A stretch of DNA of 64,000 bases from Tetrastigma voinierianum. Its lineage: Eukaryota > Streptophyta > Magnoliopsida > Vitales > Vitaceae. The notes beneath the pieces are model-generated. The model made no database searches and had not been told where the DNA came from. It was given only the letters and a program-made list of their open reading frames with translations. Position 1 is the stretch's first letter; the number at the start of each line of letters is the position of its first letter. The DNA is taken from assembly GCA_016808115.1 (NCBI GenBank), contig JAEQBH010002182.1, positions 434,001 to 498,000 on the forward strand. Reading direction: 5' to 3'. A program made the position numbers and the translations under genes. Below, in pieces: positions 44,091-57,234 of this stretch.

Positions 44091-45920
44091 TTTATAGGGA
44101 TCCATATTTTCTAAAATCAGGCGAGAGTCTCCTTTGTTTAGGGAATACCAACATATAACCTTTGTATAATAGTATAATCATGGCCATCTGGGAGTCTGAC
44201 ATAAGTAGTAATGGCCTTCTGAGGTCCGTCGTCCATATGCCCAATATACATCCCTTTCTTGGGACCCATTCATTCACATTTAAATCTAAATATGTAAACA
44301 CTTAGTACGGTCAGTAAGGTTAGATCCACGACCCTCTTACCACAATTACATACCAGACTATTTATACAATAGTCCTAGAAGAATTTGGTTACAATTCTTT
44401 TATACAAAATACTTTTACAAGGTAATACTCAGGCCACACATCGACCTCAGCCATTAATCCACGACCTTGTAGAAGCGTCGTCTCCTGCACCTCTTTGTAC
44501 ACGAAAGGGGTCCTGATGGGGTATTAATGCAGAGTAAATTCTCCTACAAGGGCTACTCCCCATCTAACTGCTCACGCAATGACACACACACATCATACCA
44601 CATTCCATACGAAAATGCAATCCTACATGGAATGAGCTTTTTTGACATGTCATGAATGAGATAGATTCTCGTACCCATAACAGAGTCTGGCCGACTCCCT
44701 CACGTAAAGCTTGCGAGTGAAGCGTCGTGGTGTTTAAGCTCAAATGACATAACCCATTGGATAACCCTCCAATATTTATTCGAATTTTATCAAATCCTGT
44801 GTGTCATGCATTTTTGGGCCATAGATTTTTAGGTTAACAGGATATACGTGCCAATACCAACATTTTATGGTCTTTCACCACCGGTGATGATGTCTAACCG
44901 TGAGTCTCAATTTTAGGCGTTGTCCCATTTTCGAGCTTACCACACATTCACCAAGAATGGTGAATAACCATTACCATGCACACACACCCAACTCGACGCG
45001 ATGTTACCGTTCATATGAAATGCAAATATGTCATTTCATGCCATATTATGTTATGCATAATAGAGCTACATGCAACATTCCAAATCATGAAGTAATTATA
45101 TTTTGTACAAGTAATTTTCATTCACTATATATCTCTCATGTCAATACATCAAACAAGCATATTTTAACATGATTTTCACATAAACGCAGGATATTCATTT
45201 CCAACAATACAACATAAATATAGCTGCAAATCAAATAACAATCCGAAATTAGAGTCGGCCTACCTGGCTTGACATGTTATTTTTTTTCCAGCAATAACAC
45301 ACAACAAAACCCCAAGACATCAGTCCTGGGATAAAAACCAACCTTCAAACACAATTCGGGACTACCCGGAACAGTCTCGAAAATTTCCAATATTCTGTCC
45401 CAAAATATCGGGACTGAATCCCATGGCCAATTTCGGCCCTCCCAAAGAAAATTTCCAATATTCAGTCCCAAAATCTTGGGACTGAATCCCACGGCCAATC
45501 ACGGCCTCAAAAAAAATATATGCCATTAAATGATCTTTAGGCTAGAAATAACTCGAGTAAGAAAATTCTCTACCTCTTGAAGTTTGACGAAACTCCCTGA
45601 TTTTGGTACCCACGCGTAGCTCTCGTTGTGTTGACCAACTTTAGTTCTCGGACCGTCGAGCTTTGACTGTCCGAACGCCGGGAAAATCTCTCTCTCCCTT
45701 TCTCCTCCTTTCTCTTCTTTTTCCTATTTTTTTCCACACTCTTTTCTCTTTGGTTTTGCCTCTCTCTACTCATTTCACTCATTCTTTCTTTATTTATCTT
45801 TTTCCTTTTGGTCTTATCCCACCGAATTCTTTTAACTCTTTCTTTTCTCTTTTCTCCTCCTTATTTCATTTTTCGCTGTTTTTCTTGATTTGTTACCTTT
45901 TATTCTCATCACCAAGATAC
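44091..45920 (-). mobile_element. Tekay-like chromovirus LTR-like sequence
   Basis: On the minus strand the part near 45720-45520 reads purine-rich leader, 'ttcccggcgttcggac', 'cggtccgagaactaaagttg', then 'caaacttcaagaggtagaga', an order resembling 7100-7260 of the chromovirus LTR ('caaactctttgaggtagggg'), followed by 'gaggccgtga' in both. Its start would lie beyond 45920, where the Athila LTR begins, so it appears interrupted. The lower edge is uncertain. Confidence 0.45.
45379..45506 (+). repeat. Tandem duplication of 68 bp
   Basis: Units 45379-45446 and 45447-45506 (second slightly shorter), both with 'gaaaatttccaatatt' and 'gggactgaatccca.ggcca'. Confidence 0.8.
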
Positions 45921-45924
45921 ATAA

Positions 45925-48120
45925 AGTGGGGGAATATATTTTTCTCTCATGCTTGCACCCATTTCTTGATGACTGTGGATCTTTTGCTTTCCTTTTCGGG
46001 ATTTTCAAAGTTATACCATATTATTGCTCATCCTTCATATCTATTGGTTCGTCCTTTCCCTTGATTAGATCTCGGCTAACACAAGGTCGGGAACTTCCCT
46101 TTAGATCAAGGTGAACTCTCTAGTATTCTCTTGGCCCAAATGCTCCCTCAACACAATTATGACGAATAGAATTATTTATCCAAAATGAACTTTGAGCTGA
46201 CGGTTAAATGTGGTAGTCAGACATATCCATGAAGAATGCTCTCGGCTCTGAGAATCTCCATCTGTGTCATGCAAAGGGCATCACGGAAATCGAGCAAGAT
46301 ACACTCCTTAAGCGGCGCTCGGTACTACTATTGGGAACTTATCGATTCAAAACTGAAAGCACGAGTAAGTAAATCCCAACGAATAATTTCTCCAATTTTT
46401 TTGAAAAAATTTGTAACTAACTCTAATTCAAATCCATGGCTGCGTTCAGTGTACATTAGATTAAAGAAATGGATCTTGATCACATCCACTATGTCGCAAT
46501 GAAACTAGAATAAATGAATTGAGAGAATTTGTCTAAATTTCATAAATTTTGACGTGTTTTGAAGAAAAATACTTGCAATAGAAAATCCCGGCTCCACTCG
46601 TTTACGCACGAGTTCACAGTTCAGATCGAAGAATTCAAAACAAATAAATAAAAAAAATAAAAACTGAAAATTCTACTCCTGTTCTGTTGGGGATTCCCTC
46701 TCTGGTTCCGCTTTTTACGCGTTAGTGAAGGCGGAAGCTACTTTATATTCAAGCCTTTGTCTGTTCTGCATTGTCGAAAGAAAATGGGCTATTACCTAGT
46801 TAAGTGGAATTTAAAGAAAGCCAGGTTCTTGTCTGCAGGTCGCGACCTCATTAAAAAAAAAAAAAATTTGGTCGACACATGATTCCCTGTTGCTCTTGTT
46901 AGGTTCAGTGTATTACTTATTAATGATTCCTTGCTGCTGCTTGGATTAATGGTCGCGACATCGTTTATGGTCGTGACCTTATTGCTTCAGTGTTTTCAAA
47001 AATTGATGTCGCGACCCGCGGTTCGTCACCGACCGCGTTGTCTTTCCGCTATACGCGTTACGAGTCACTACCCTCGAGTTCGTCGGGACTTCTCTTCTTG
47101 TTCTTTGCGTCGCGACCTCATTTTTAAGTTGCGACCACATTTTATTTCATTGCCTTGCGCCAGTCGTGACTTCCTTTTACAGTGCGACCTTGTTTGTGGT
47201 CTTCTTCCTTCACAGGTTTGAATTTAAGTTGCGACCTCAATGTGATGTCGCGATCTCTTGCAATGTACCATTTCCCTTCTTACATGCATGACCTCGATTC
47301 TTTGAACACAACCCGGTTTCACCTACCTGACCTCTATTCGGTCGCGACCTCATGTTGCTCTTTTACGGCGCATGTAGTCCCAATTGTAAAAAGTATTGCG
47401 ACACGGATTTCTTAACAGTTCGCTGCTTGGGGTCGCGACCTCAAAGGGTGGTCATGACATCGTTTGTGGTCCTTGATTAATAAAGTGGTCGCAACTTCAG
47501 TTTCTTGGCAAGGACTTCGTTTGGCTTTGCTTTAGGTTGCGACTTCCCTTTTGTTCTTCAACTCTTAGTTTGGTTGCAACTTCAATTTCTCTGTTGAGAC
47601 TCCAGTTTCCGTTTTCATGTTGCGACCGCAACGGCATGTCGCGACCTCAAATGGAGCCCTTCATTTAAAAACTAGTTGCAACTTCATTTTCTTGCAGAGA
47701 CCTCCCTTGTGGCTTCATTGACGGATCCGTGCGACCTGGATAACGCTCCCGCGACCTCGGTTATCTTCAATCGGCGTCGCGACATCCAGTGATGGTGTCG
47801 TGACCGAAAGATTCTATCTACCTTGAATAATTGCTTTAGTCTCAACCACACTTTCGCATCATAACCTCTTTCACTTGTTGCTTTAGTAATTACAGTGCGC
47901 CAAGCTCAACTGAAGTCACTACCTTGGGTTTTCATTAGACTTCATTTTACTAACTTGTAGGCTAATCTCTTACAGTTTTTCTTTGGGATTTTAGCTTCTC
48001 TGTACTTTTACGCAAGAAATTAAATTTGAGTAAAATATCCACATTTACGCATACGAATCGACATTTATCTTGTAATATGCTGAAAAGTAGTTAAAATCAA
48101 ATGAGTTTTTGGACTCATCA
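45925..48120 (-). mobile_element. Athila-like 3' LTR
   Basis: On the minus strand it starts at 48120 with TGATGAGTCCAAAAACTC, right after a polypurine tract at 48137-48121. It contains a palindrome array (46838-47810) and a leader-like part that matches the second LTR at 61262-62938 over hundreds of bases (for example 'cttgatg.ctgt.gatctttt' and 'gggaacttatcgattcaaaa'). The TATA box present in the other copy (62124-62131) is replaced here by tgttctgc near 46760. The 3' edge is approximate. The two LTRs differ by many substitutions and indels. Confidence 0.7.
46838..47810. repeat. Array of GGTCGCGACC palindromes in LTR U3
   Basis: About twenty occurrences of a dyad with core TCGCGA and consensus GGTCGCGACCTCA. 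Clear copies include 46838-46849, 46951, 47107, 47341, 47431-47440, 47640 and 47775. Decayed forms (ggtcgtgacc, ttgcgacc, ggtcgcaac) show mainly CpG losses. Some copies keep the other flank (atgtcgcgac at 47006). It lies in U3, on the upstream side of the expected TATA position. Confidence 0.85.
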
Positions 48121-48137
48121 AATTCCCCAAACTTAAG
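48121..48137 (-). other. Polypurine tract of Athila-like element
   Basis: On the minus strand CTTAAGTTTGGGGAATT, directly followed by the LTR start. Same family of tract as at 1493, 6353 and 12781. Confidence 0.75.
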
Positions 48138-50660
48138 AATTTTGCTTGTCCCCAAGCAAGAAAAGAAATAATTGTTTGTCATCCAAACAATTAAACTTAA
48201 ATTTTAAGGACAATTTTACGATTCTTGCGGTACTCGCCCCATTTCCACATGGCAGAAATAGGAGATAAGCGACATCATTTAAATTTAGGTTCGATTCAAA
48301 GAAAAAGGAATGGTCTCTACTTATCCTATTGGTAAATAAATGTATTTAAATAGTTTATTCAACAAAGTGGCATTACGTATTGTGTCGCAGTCTTCAATCC
48401 CCTTTCATCTTAATTTTGAATTAAGTTCAATCTTATCTGGAGTTTCCTTAGACGGTTGAATTAAAGTCCATAGGCTTGATACTCATATTGATCTCCATAA
48501 TGTAAAATTAGAATTCAACCTTCAGATCCAGCAGAGTCTTTGGAGCTTATAATGTTGGGCTTAGGTAATTGAATGAATAATGGGAAAAATTTAAGTTGCA
48601 AACTACCCAATCTCCACATCTTTCTTTTAACTTATGCCTTAAACATCTTTGCTTCATGCATGATTGATTCATCTTTGCACTTGCACTTTATTCAGGCCAG
48701 TTCCCTTGAACTCTTTTGCTTCTGTTTTTCTAAGGATGGGAATAGTGCAAGGTTTTGTCTTCTTAGGCTTTCTATTACCCTTAGAGAACTTTGGGCTAGC
48801 AACTCCCATACCAGTTGGCATTAGGGTACTAGGTGTTAAAACACCCATCTGAGCTTAATTGTTGAAAGGAAATAGGCCACGAGACAAACTTATTCCCTTT
48901 TTCATGAGATTTCTACTTCTTTCTCCACACAATCTTTCGGTGATTTCTGCTCCTCCTACTGGTAATGTTGGAAATGTAATTTTCCCCCAACTAGTTTCTT
49001 CCTTCCTGAGTAGACCTTTGTCTTAGGCTGGATAATTGGGTTCATTCTTTGCTTGGGGGGATTATTGCAAGGAATGGGATTCAGGTTTTTAGTGGATGTC
49101 ATTTGAAGAATTAAGGCTTGTTTGGCTCAAGTCATGGAACTAGAGGGTATGCTTTAGCATATATTGAGGGTAGGCTTGGAAAAGCTCAAACTGCCAAGGA
49201 TGGCCTCTATCACTTCTTGTTGGCTATTTTTACCTAAGATTTTGCCTCAATCAATAATCTAACAAGTTCTAGGACCATGGACTCTTAATCATGAATTTCT
49301 CAGAAGATGTTCCTAATTCTTCTCAAAGTTTCATGAGTTTTGTTGACCAAGTGTATTATTTCTTCAAGACTTGTACTTATTCACTATTTATTTCACGCTT
49401 TCAACCAAGTTATTTGTTCCTTCAACAATATCCATTTTTCCAATTTTTAAAATCTAAACTAGATTTAAACTGCCTTGCCTTTGTTGTTGCGACTCCTAAT
49501 TCCAGGTTTACTAGCTTTGTGCTGCTATTCCTCTGTATTTTGTTCTTGGGAGAGAAAACAGAATTGGTCATTTTTCAGGCAAGGTTTTCATAATTTTCAT
49601 GCTTAACAGGAAATGACACAAACACACAATTCAGTATATCAATTCGTGAACCCAAAAACAATCAATTTGTTAATCAACAGGAATTTTATTCAAATATTAA
49701 AATATCTACGATATTGTACAATGATTTCTTATCTAATGCAAAAATTACAAATAAGGTGTATCTAATCTAGAGGAAAAACTCTCTATTCTTGATCACAAAA
49801 CCCTATACCTTCCTCCCGAAAATTTGTAGCTCACCTTTATTGGTTCCCGAGTCTTTCGAACTTACTTGTAGGAAGGAAGGGGAACATTAACAGTTCTTCC
49901 GACAAATTGGGGCCCTTCCTTTAAAAACTCTTGTTGAGTTCCACTCTGGATGATGGGTTCTGGTTAGCCTTCTTCAATTCCTTCCCATCAATTATTCTCA
50001 TGATTATGGGCGTTGTATGGAATCATGACTGAGTTAGTTTGTTTTCCGACTCCTCATTTCCATCACGCTGCTGCATTTTGCACCGCAGACTCTTCTTTTC
50101 CCTCATTCTCCTTTTTCTTCATCCTCTTTGTTTATTCTTTCTTTGTCTTACATCCTTTTATAGTGATCTTGCTTCTCTAAGAACGACCAAAGTTCTTGGT
50201 CTCTATTTCAAATTTCGATGAATGAATTAAATGCCATTTCTCGGATTCCAGCGTCTTGACTATTTCCAACAGGAGATTTGGGAAAAATTTGAAGGAATTT
50301 TGATCGTTTCTCTTAGAGTTATTGAATTTCCTGGAATTATTCTTTCGAAACTAAGCAACCTAAACCGATTCTTTTAATTAAGGCTCGTTTTCTGGTTCTG
50401 TATTAATAACAATTTATTTCAAGGGTTCTAAACGATGGATGTAGAATTTGGCTGTGGGAATGAATTGAATGACGAAATTGGAATGGGCCGTTGGGCTCGA
50501 TGTCATGAATTGCGATATGGGGGTCCTGACATTGCATTTTAAGCCTCTTAATTAATGATTTTCCAATTAATCCTGTATTTTAATGCTAGACGCCCAAAAT
50601 GAGGTTTAAAAACCTATTTTTTATTGAGATTTAGACGGAGTTCTAGTAGCCACCTAAAGA
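48138..50660 (-). pseudogene. Degenerate ORF region between integrase and 3' LTR (env position)
   Basis: No frame is intact, but the minus strand has many short charged stretches: EDEEK with GKEESAVQNAAA (50130-50070), EIHDQESMVLELVRLLIEAK-like text with one stop (49300-49230), and KMWRLGSLQLKFFPLF (48630-48580). Composition and place match the PTP-type ORFs at 2336 and 10074, but no PTP motif was read with confidence, so this is an inference. About 50220-50160 would be the N-terminal part, upstream of which lie a leader and the palindromes at 50669-50800. Confidence 0.35.
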
Positions 50661-50668
50661 TTTTTATT

Positions 50669-50800
50669 ATGCGACTGAGGAGAAATGTGGTCACAACTCC
50701 AATTTCACTGTTGCGACCTGTTTTTCTACTTTATTATTTCAATGTCTAGCATTCTTGGTCGCGACTTATGAAGTGATGTTACGACCAGAAATTACGACCT
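50669..50800. repeat. Small internal cluster of GGTCGCGAC-type dyads
   Basis: Five to six decayed copies: ggtcacaac (50687), ttgcgacc (50711), ggtcgcgac (50757), gttacgacc (50778), ttacgacc (50791). Same motif type as the LTR array of this element but separated from it by about 2.9 kb, between integrase and the downstream ORF region. Confidence 0.65.
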
Positions 50801-51219
50801 AGAAAATTTTCCAGTCTCATTGAATAATTCAATTCACAGCAATTTCAATTAACCATATCCAATCAAAACAGATACAATTCAATTCATCTTCATCATTCAA
50901 ATATTCAACCAATCCATTTTATATACCATGATTCAAAATTAAGCACAAAAATAAATAAAATTCCCAAACCTTGAAACATACCATATCAGAGAATAAAGAA
51001 ATTTAAATGAGTTAAAAAAAAGTATACACTCCCCTTTTGTCTCTTTTGCAGATTGGAAGTTTGATTGTAGATGTTCCCCCTTTTGCACATTCTTATTGTC
51101 CTACTAAACTAAAAAAATATGATTACTTACTCTTCAATTAGTGATGAATAAAATTACATAAAGCTATTAGAAATTTAAACACAAAATGCAGGAAAACTTA
51201 AAACAAGTACAGTGTGGAT

Positions 51220-52480
51220 TGCCTTCCATGAAGCTACTCAATTTTGATCTTTGTGGACTTGTGCTACCATATTTGTTTCTTCAAATTTTCTCATTCCGAA
51301 CTAAAAGTCACTCTTCCACTTGCATTCTCCCAAGGTAGTGCTTTAATCTCTGACCATTAACTTTAGATTCCTACGCTGATTGCTAGTTCTAAGTGTCCTT
51401 GCCCTAAATTTATTACTTGATACTATTGTATAGTCCACTCCATTTTAAATTTAAACTACTGGAAGAGTCTTGAATCTAGAGTTGAATATGAGGACGTCTC
51501 CTGCCTTGAATTCCCTCCTCAAAATTCTTTGATCATGCCATTTTTTTGTTTTATCTTTGTGAGTGGCACTATCCTGAGGCTTCATTCCTCAACTCTTCCA
51601 ATTCATTTTTAAATTGGAGTAGCCTCTCTTCTTTAGCAACTTTGAAATCAAAATTTAGCTTCTTGATGGCCCACATAGCTTTATATTCTAGCTCAGAGGT
51701 AGGTGCGGGTTTTCGAACCAGCTGTATGGGGACGTTCCAGTGGGAGTTTTAAAATAGTCTGTATGCAGGTGCATCTCATTTAAACGAGAGACCAATCTCT
51801 TACTGGCACGGAGCTTCACGGTCTTTCTAAGAATTTTCTTGTCTCTGTTGGAATTTCAAACACCCATTTGTTTTGAGGATGATAGAAAGCCCGAGCTCAT
51901 AATGTGTTTGATACCATGTTGCCCATGAGTTTGTCGACACCTTGTTGCAAAGTGGCTTCCTCCATCTCTGATTATAGTTCTGGGTGTCCCAAATCTGCTG
52001 AGAATATTTCTTTGTAAAAATCCCATAACTTTGTTAGCATCATTCTTGGGACAAGCTATTGCCTCTGACCGTTTGATGTAATCCTGTTAGGAGTATGTAT
52101 ATATTTCCCAAGAAAGCGAGCTGGAAAAGGCCCAGTAAAATCTATTCCCCATACATCAAATAATTTTGCAGGATACCTTGAGGGGCATTTCATGCCTTAC
52201 TAACGTATTTCCCATTCTTTAGCGTGATCACATAACTACCATTCAAAGCAGTCCTTGAAAATAGTAGACGATAAAATCCAGGTGGAGAATTTTGTGGGTT
52301 GTTTGTCTCTACAAATGTCCTCCATATGGTGATGCATGACATTCCTGTAAAATGTTGCTTTGCTCACCTTTTGGTACGGCGCATCTTCGTAGTGGTCCGG
52401 CTCCTCTTTTAAGCAGTAGTGGGTCATCGGATATGATACATCTTTGTCAGTCCTTAGCTTTTCTTTGATGTTGAATTACA
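51220..52480 (-). pseudogene. Athila-like integrase
   Basis: Minus strand. The zinc-binding region is at 52427-52236 (CHASPYGGHL, then HKILHLDFI and IFKDCFEW in neighbouring frames, from the H2C2 finger). Core: LSRFGTPRTIIRDGGSHF near 52000-51950, decayed YHPQ region, DYFKTPTGTSPY near 51760. Tail: KDKTKKWHDQRILRREFKAG (51560-51500) and NSRFKTLPVV. Then the end-of-pol text near 51230 ('gtagcttcatggaaggcaat'). Multiple stops. Confidence 0.8.
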
Positions 52481-54720
52481 GTGGCATAATTCCTGAAGCT
52501 AAGAAGTTCACAATATCAACATACCAGTGAGTTGGAGTAGCCAATTGCGATAAGCGCTCATGGAAAGTTTTGTTATTTCTAGTTCTTCTTCTTGTCGACG
52601 GAGTTTCTCCTCTTGTAGTGATCGGCTATCATTATCCACGACTTTTGTCTTTTATTTCTAGTCAAATTCACCGTAATAACAATGCCACCTGGTGGAGTCT
52701 TAGCTTTGCTTCTTTCTTGCCATTAGATGTTTAATTGTTGCATGATCGGTGTGTATAATAACACTTGGGACCCAAAGATGTGGCCTAAATTTTTTCACGT
52801 ACAAATACTATTGCCGATATCTCTCCTTTTTCGGTGGTAAGTAATTTTCCTAAGCCGTTTGAAGGTTTTCTGGCATAGTATATGGCCTTGAATACAGCAC
52901 AAACACGTCTATCTGACTCATGGCAAAATCACGGCATCACATGATTTCAAATTCTACATTTCCAATGCGGTTTTGCCATGATGAGGCTTGACTAAAGTAT
53001 GGATTTGATTTCTTGAAAAATTATGGCGAGATTCATTAAAATTTAACTTATTATCTTTTTCCGATAATGCATGATGGTCTAGCAATGCAATTTTGAAATC
53101 TCACGATAAATCTTACATAAAATCCGGCGTAATACGGCTTCTAATTCCCTTAGTAATGGGTGATATCAGATTTCTTATAATTGAAACTTTGATGCTATAT
53201 CTATGCGAAATCATGTGCCTAAAGACAATTCATACTGTAACCATAAAGTGAGCATTATTCGATTTAGAGCTAGATTCTTGCTTGCACCTTTGAAGTCTTA
53301 TCCCAAGTTATACGAGCAACATTCAGCTGGATCAAACTCTTGGCAAATCACATCCATGAAGATCTCCATAAATTCTTACGCTAAATCGAGAAATATAAGA
53401 CATCATGCATCTTTGGAATGTACCGGAAAAAATTACACAAACCAAATGACATTCTTCTAAAACAAAAGTACCAAATGGGCATGTAAAGGTGGTTTCTCTG
53501 ATCCTCGGAGTGCACAATGGCAATTTAGTTATATCGGGATATCCATCAACAAAAAGTGAGGGTGTCTTTTGACCTATCCGACATTTACGATCAATGAAAG
53601 GCAAAGGAAAATGATCGCTCTTGTAGCGATATTTAGTTTTACGTGGTGAATACACACCCTCCATCCTGTCAGTTCTTATCAAAGGTCAGGTTCATTCTTT
53701 TCATTTACGATAACGGTGAATCCACCTTTTTAGGAACCACATGTCTTAGGCTTACCGAGACTATCAATATAGCATATAAAACGCATTCAACCATTTGAAC
53801 TTCTTCAGCCTTCTTTCATCACGGGGTTATTCCTTTGATGCTCAATAGAAGTTTTGCATTATCATTCGACCAATATTTTATTGCGTATCTGATAGCTCTT
53901 GTACTTTCTCGGAATTTCAAAAACACATTTCTTCATATTAGATCGAAATGCGGCTGATATGATAGCCAGTTTTCTCTTCTAGTTCCTAAGAATTCATATT
54001 TCAAATGACTAGGCAATTCTTTCCAATATTAACCATACATGCTAGTTTCACCTTTCAGGTGGTTTACATCCACATTGCATACATCATGTAGTGTGTTCAT
54101 TATGCTTGAGGCCCCATTTCTTTGTTATACAAATTTGAGGCAACATTTCTGATCAGTCTCTCAAGATCTTGAAAATTCATCTCAATTTCATTGATAGAAT
54201 GTTGAAGGTACGAGTCGAATTCAACTCAACACTAAGAGACTATTGTTTCTGACCATACGACTTTCTACATACACATCCCAGGTGTTCAGAAACTCTATTA
54301 AGATTAAAGTGCGCTGTATTCCCCTACTTAGTGTCGATTCCACCTTCTGCATCTATCAAGCCGACTCAGGTTGCTAAGAAGGGTCTTCCTAGCGACAAGA
54401 ACTTGGGTGTCTTCCTCCGTCTTCATAATACTTAGAATCGGGAAAGATAGATTTTCCCACCAACCAGCGAAACACGTCTTCAAGAACACCTTCTGGTTGT
54501 GCCATTGATGCATCGACCATTTGCAGTATGTGATTTCTGTTGAGGTAAGTTCCCCCAAACTCGATCTTGCACCAGCGATAGAGCATCAAATTTATACCTT
54601 TGAGGAATCACATAAGGCCTTCTTGAATTCATATTTCCTATGGAGCGAGGATGGGTAGAAATACTTGGGTCATGTTTTTCTTTAGAACTTTTCTTTGGAT
54701 AAGCCATAGCTGTGGAGTAG
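52481..54720 (-). pseudogene. Athila-like protease, reverse transcriptase and RNase H
   Basis: Minus strand. Protease region 54707-54330: ISTHPRSIGNMNSRRP, ALSLVQD, GELTSTEIT, TEEDTQVL; the catalytic D-L-G-A stretch is not readable. Reverse transcriptase: FTCPFGTF (53500) and SGTFQRCMMS (53420), then the frame slips before the catalytic MDDF. Further on, ALLDHHALSEKDNKLNFNES (53090-53030) and text from RNase H (KSCDAVI, FKRLRKITYHRKR, LLYTPIMQQLNI) to about 52700. The motifs match Athila-type polyproteins rather than Tat or chromovirus. Heavily shifted. Confidence 0.75.
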
Positions 54721-56470
54721 CAGTAAGGTTCACTATTCCTTCTCGACTATTTTCCTTTTCTTGTTCGATATCTCCTTGAGGAAATTTTATAGTTGGAGGC
54801 ATTTGGTTTTATTACCTCTGCAAATGGGATAGCCAATTTTATCTTCTTGAAGATGTCGAATCTAGAAAGCGCTCTTCCCTTTGCTTTACGAAGCCTGAAA
54901 TGACACTATAGGTGTATAAGGTGGCACTCTCTCATACATTACACTCCTACTTCCTTGAGTTGTTGATGCAATATTCTCTTCTCTCATTCCTTTCCAGTTT
55001 CTTCTTGTTCTGGATCGATCTCTTCCTTTCCTTTCTTTCTTAGCTATTTATTTGCCCACTTCTTTTCCATTTCTTAAGCTGAAATTTGCCCGTACGATCC
55101 TTTGGATGTTCAGTGTCAACTGGGAATGTGCCTGCTCTGATTTGGCATACTAAGGGCCAACTGCCCTACTTGTGTCTCCAAGTTCTTCAATGAGGCGCAT
55201 GTTCTTCTCTTAAATACTTGAGTATCAGACAGCTTCAAGTGAGCAGTTTATGTTCATGGAAGTACTTAGCCCTCTTATTTATCCCGTAGGCTATGACATT
55301 TGTTCTTGAATGGTTGGAGTCCTCTTATGACCCTGATAGTCATTCCTGTCTTCACCCCCTTGATGATGCTGCTGGAACCTTGGTGGCTGTTGATATCCTG
55401 TTGAGGATTCTGTCCATGCCTTGGGCCTTGTAATGCCCCTCCACCATATGAGAAATTCTCATGGTTCTAAATCTTTGGTATCAATGTGTGGGCAGGTTAG
55501 GATTTGGCTTGAAATGGTAATTTCTTGGTTCATTCATGTACTTAGCCTCCTCAACCTCATAAGCGTCCTCTTCTTTTGGTATTTCAGCACTTCTTCTCAT
55601 TGCTTCTCTTTCCACTGCTCCTATTTCATGAGCAGTGTGCATTCCTCTGTTTTCCATCTGTGCATTATGGCATCTAACTTTGCTTCCCTTAGCATCATTT
55701 TACTCAGCTCCATGACCCCTTTTCCTCTGCTATTACCCCTTGAAAACTCAGATGGAGCCTTCATATTGCACTTGGCTAGGTCTTCTCAGATCCCTAGCCT
55801 CTTCAGCACCTTTCTTTTGAATGCTCCGCAGCCTGAGCGTGATGATACTTTAGATGTATCATTTAAGGCATGATATACTATATCCATCTGGGTTTGTAAA
55901 TCCAATTAATACATAGGCTTTTGCCCACTAACAGCCTCTTGAATCTTTCCCAGGCTATGTATAGGCTCTCATCTTCCCCCTTGTTCGAACACTATGATCT
56001 CTCTTCTTTTCGGTGAGAATTAGAGAAGGAACACCTTGTATGCTTCCACCAGCTCTTCCCAAGTATCAACTGAACCATATGGTAATGACTCATACCATGT
56101 GGATGCTATATCTCTTAAGGAAAATGGGAAGAGATGCAGCTTTATCACCTCTGGCCTCACACTATTCAGCTTCATTGTATTTGCCATTACGAGAAATCCT
56201 ACGAGTCTCTTTCGTTGAGGTCTTGATTAGGGTGGCCAGGTGAGCCCGATCTTTGTTGCACCATTGTTATCAAAGCTGGCTTTAGTTCGAAGTTATTTGC
56301 ATCCACAGTAGGCTGTCTGATTGCAGAATATTCTTCCTGAATGATAGGCCTCCAGAAATCCTCTATTGTGTCAGTAATAGGAGGCCTTCTAGCTGTTGTC
56401 CTTTGCTCCTCTATACAGTATGTCTCATACTTGTGGCTCGTTCTCTGCTCTTTTAGTCTTTCTTAAGCAA
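54721..56470 (-). pseudogene. Athila-like gag
   Basis: Minus strand. Starts near 56450 and reads RRPPITDTIEDFW, IIQEEYSAIRQPTV and DANNFELKPALITMVQQ (56400-56240), the conserved N-terminal gag motif of Athila-type elements. Later ESLYIAWERFKRLL (55960-55915) and short Lys/Glu-rich stretches to 55000. Then FDIFKKIKLAIPFAEVIKP (54870-54810), the gag-protease linker. Gag forms the particle in which cDNA is made. Stops and shifts throughout. Confidence 0.75.
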
Positions 56471-57234
56471 GTGTTCTTTTTCCAATTTCGTGTCTCAGCA
56501 GGTCTGAATCTTGTTTCCTTTGCATTAAAGGATTTCCTGAAATTGAAACACACTCATATTAATAGGATTAGTCAAACTAAAAAAATTATTTTCAACAGCA
56601 TTAAAGATTAGTGGTTGGTATAGCCCTTTGCTTGTAAACTGTTTTTATTCTTTTCTTTTATAAAATGTCAAATTAGCATTTCTCTCTTTTGTTAGAATAT
56701 CGATCTGTTTAATCCTTTCAATCCCAGCTGTATATAAAACTTGTTTGCCTTTTTCTATATAATTTAAAAAACCTGAATTACATAGTTACAAGAGCCTTTA
56801 CAATTCTCTTGCACCCATGTCACTTTGGATAAATTAGCTTAATTAAATAGATCTTTATTGATTGTTTAGGATTTTAAAGTGGAGTTTAGTCTGTAAACCA
56901 ACATAGTCATAGATACTTAAGTAGTAAAATCTGAATGTAAGGCGGAGTATCATTCCACATGAGAGATTAGCGAATTAAAATCAATTACCCAGCTCTTGCA
57001 GTTCTATATATTTGGACTAAAGAGAATGATAGTGTGAAAGTTTGATCTAGAAGAATAATAGATCCTAGACCTATTAGCTAAAGCCCAGAAATTGGGAATA
57101 ACATGAGAATAACCAAAATAAAAGTATAAAAGGCAAAATCTTTTTGAATCTAATGCGTACGTAACATCAAAGAAATATACCCTAACGATTTCGGACTTGT
57201 TTAAGTATATTAAAGTTAAATAGGAATTTTAGGA
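56471..57234. other. Unassigned leader-side sequence of Athila element
   Basis: AT-rich, no frames. It should include the untranslated leader and primer site, but no tggcgccgttg-type site was seen on the minus strand here or beside the LTR at 61262. Confidence 0.4.

Noticed and set aside
45570..46064. Basic and hydrophobic frames on both strands in a CT/GA-rich stretch
   Set aside because: Low-complexity leader of a chromovirus LTR; no homology recognised.
49291..49593. 100-codon plus-strand frame starting MNFSEDVPN
   Set aside because: Antisense to the minus-strand ORF region of the Athila element, whose charged heptad text reads better.
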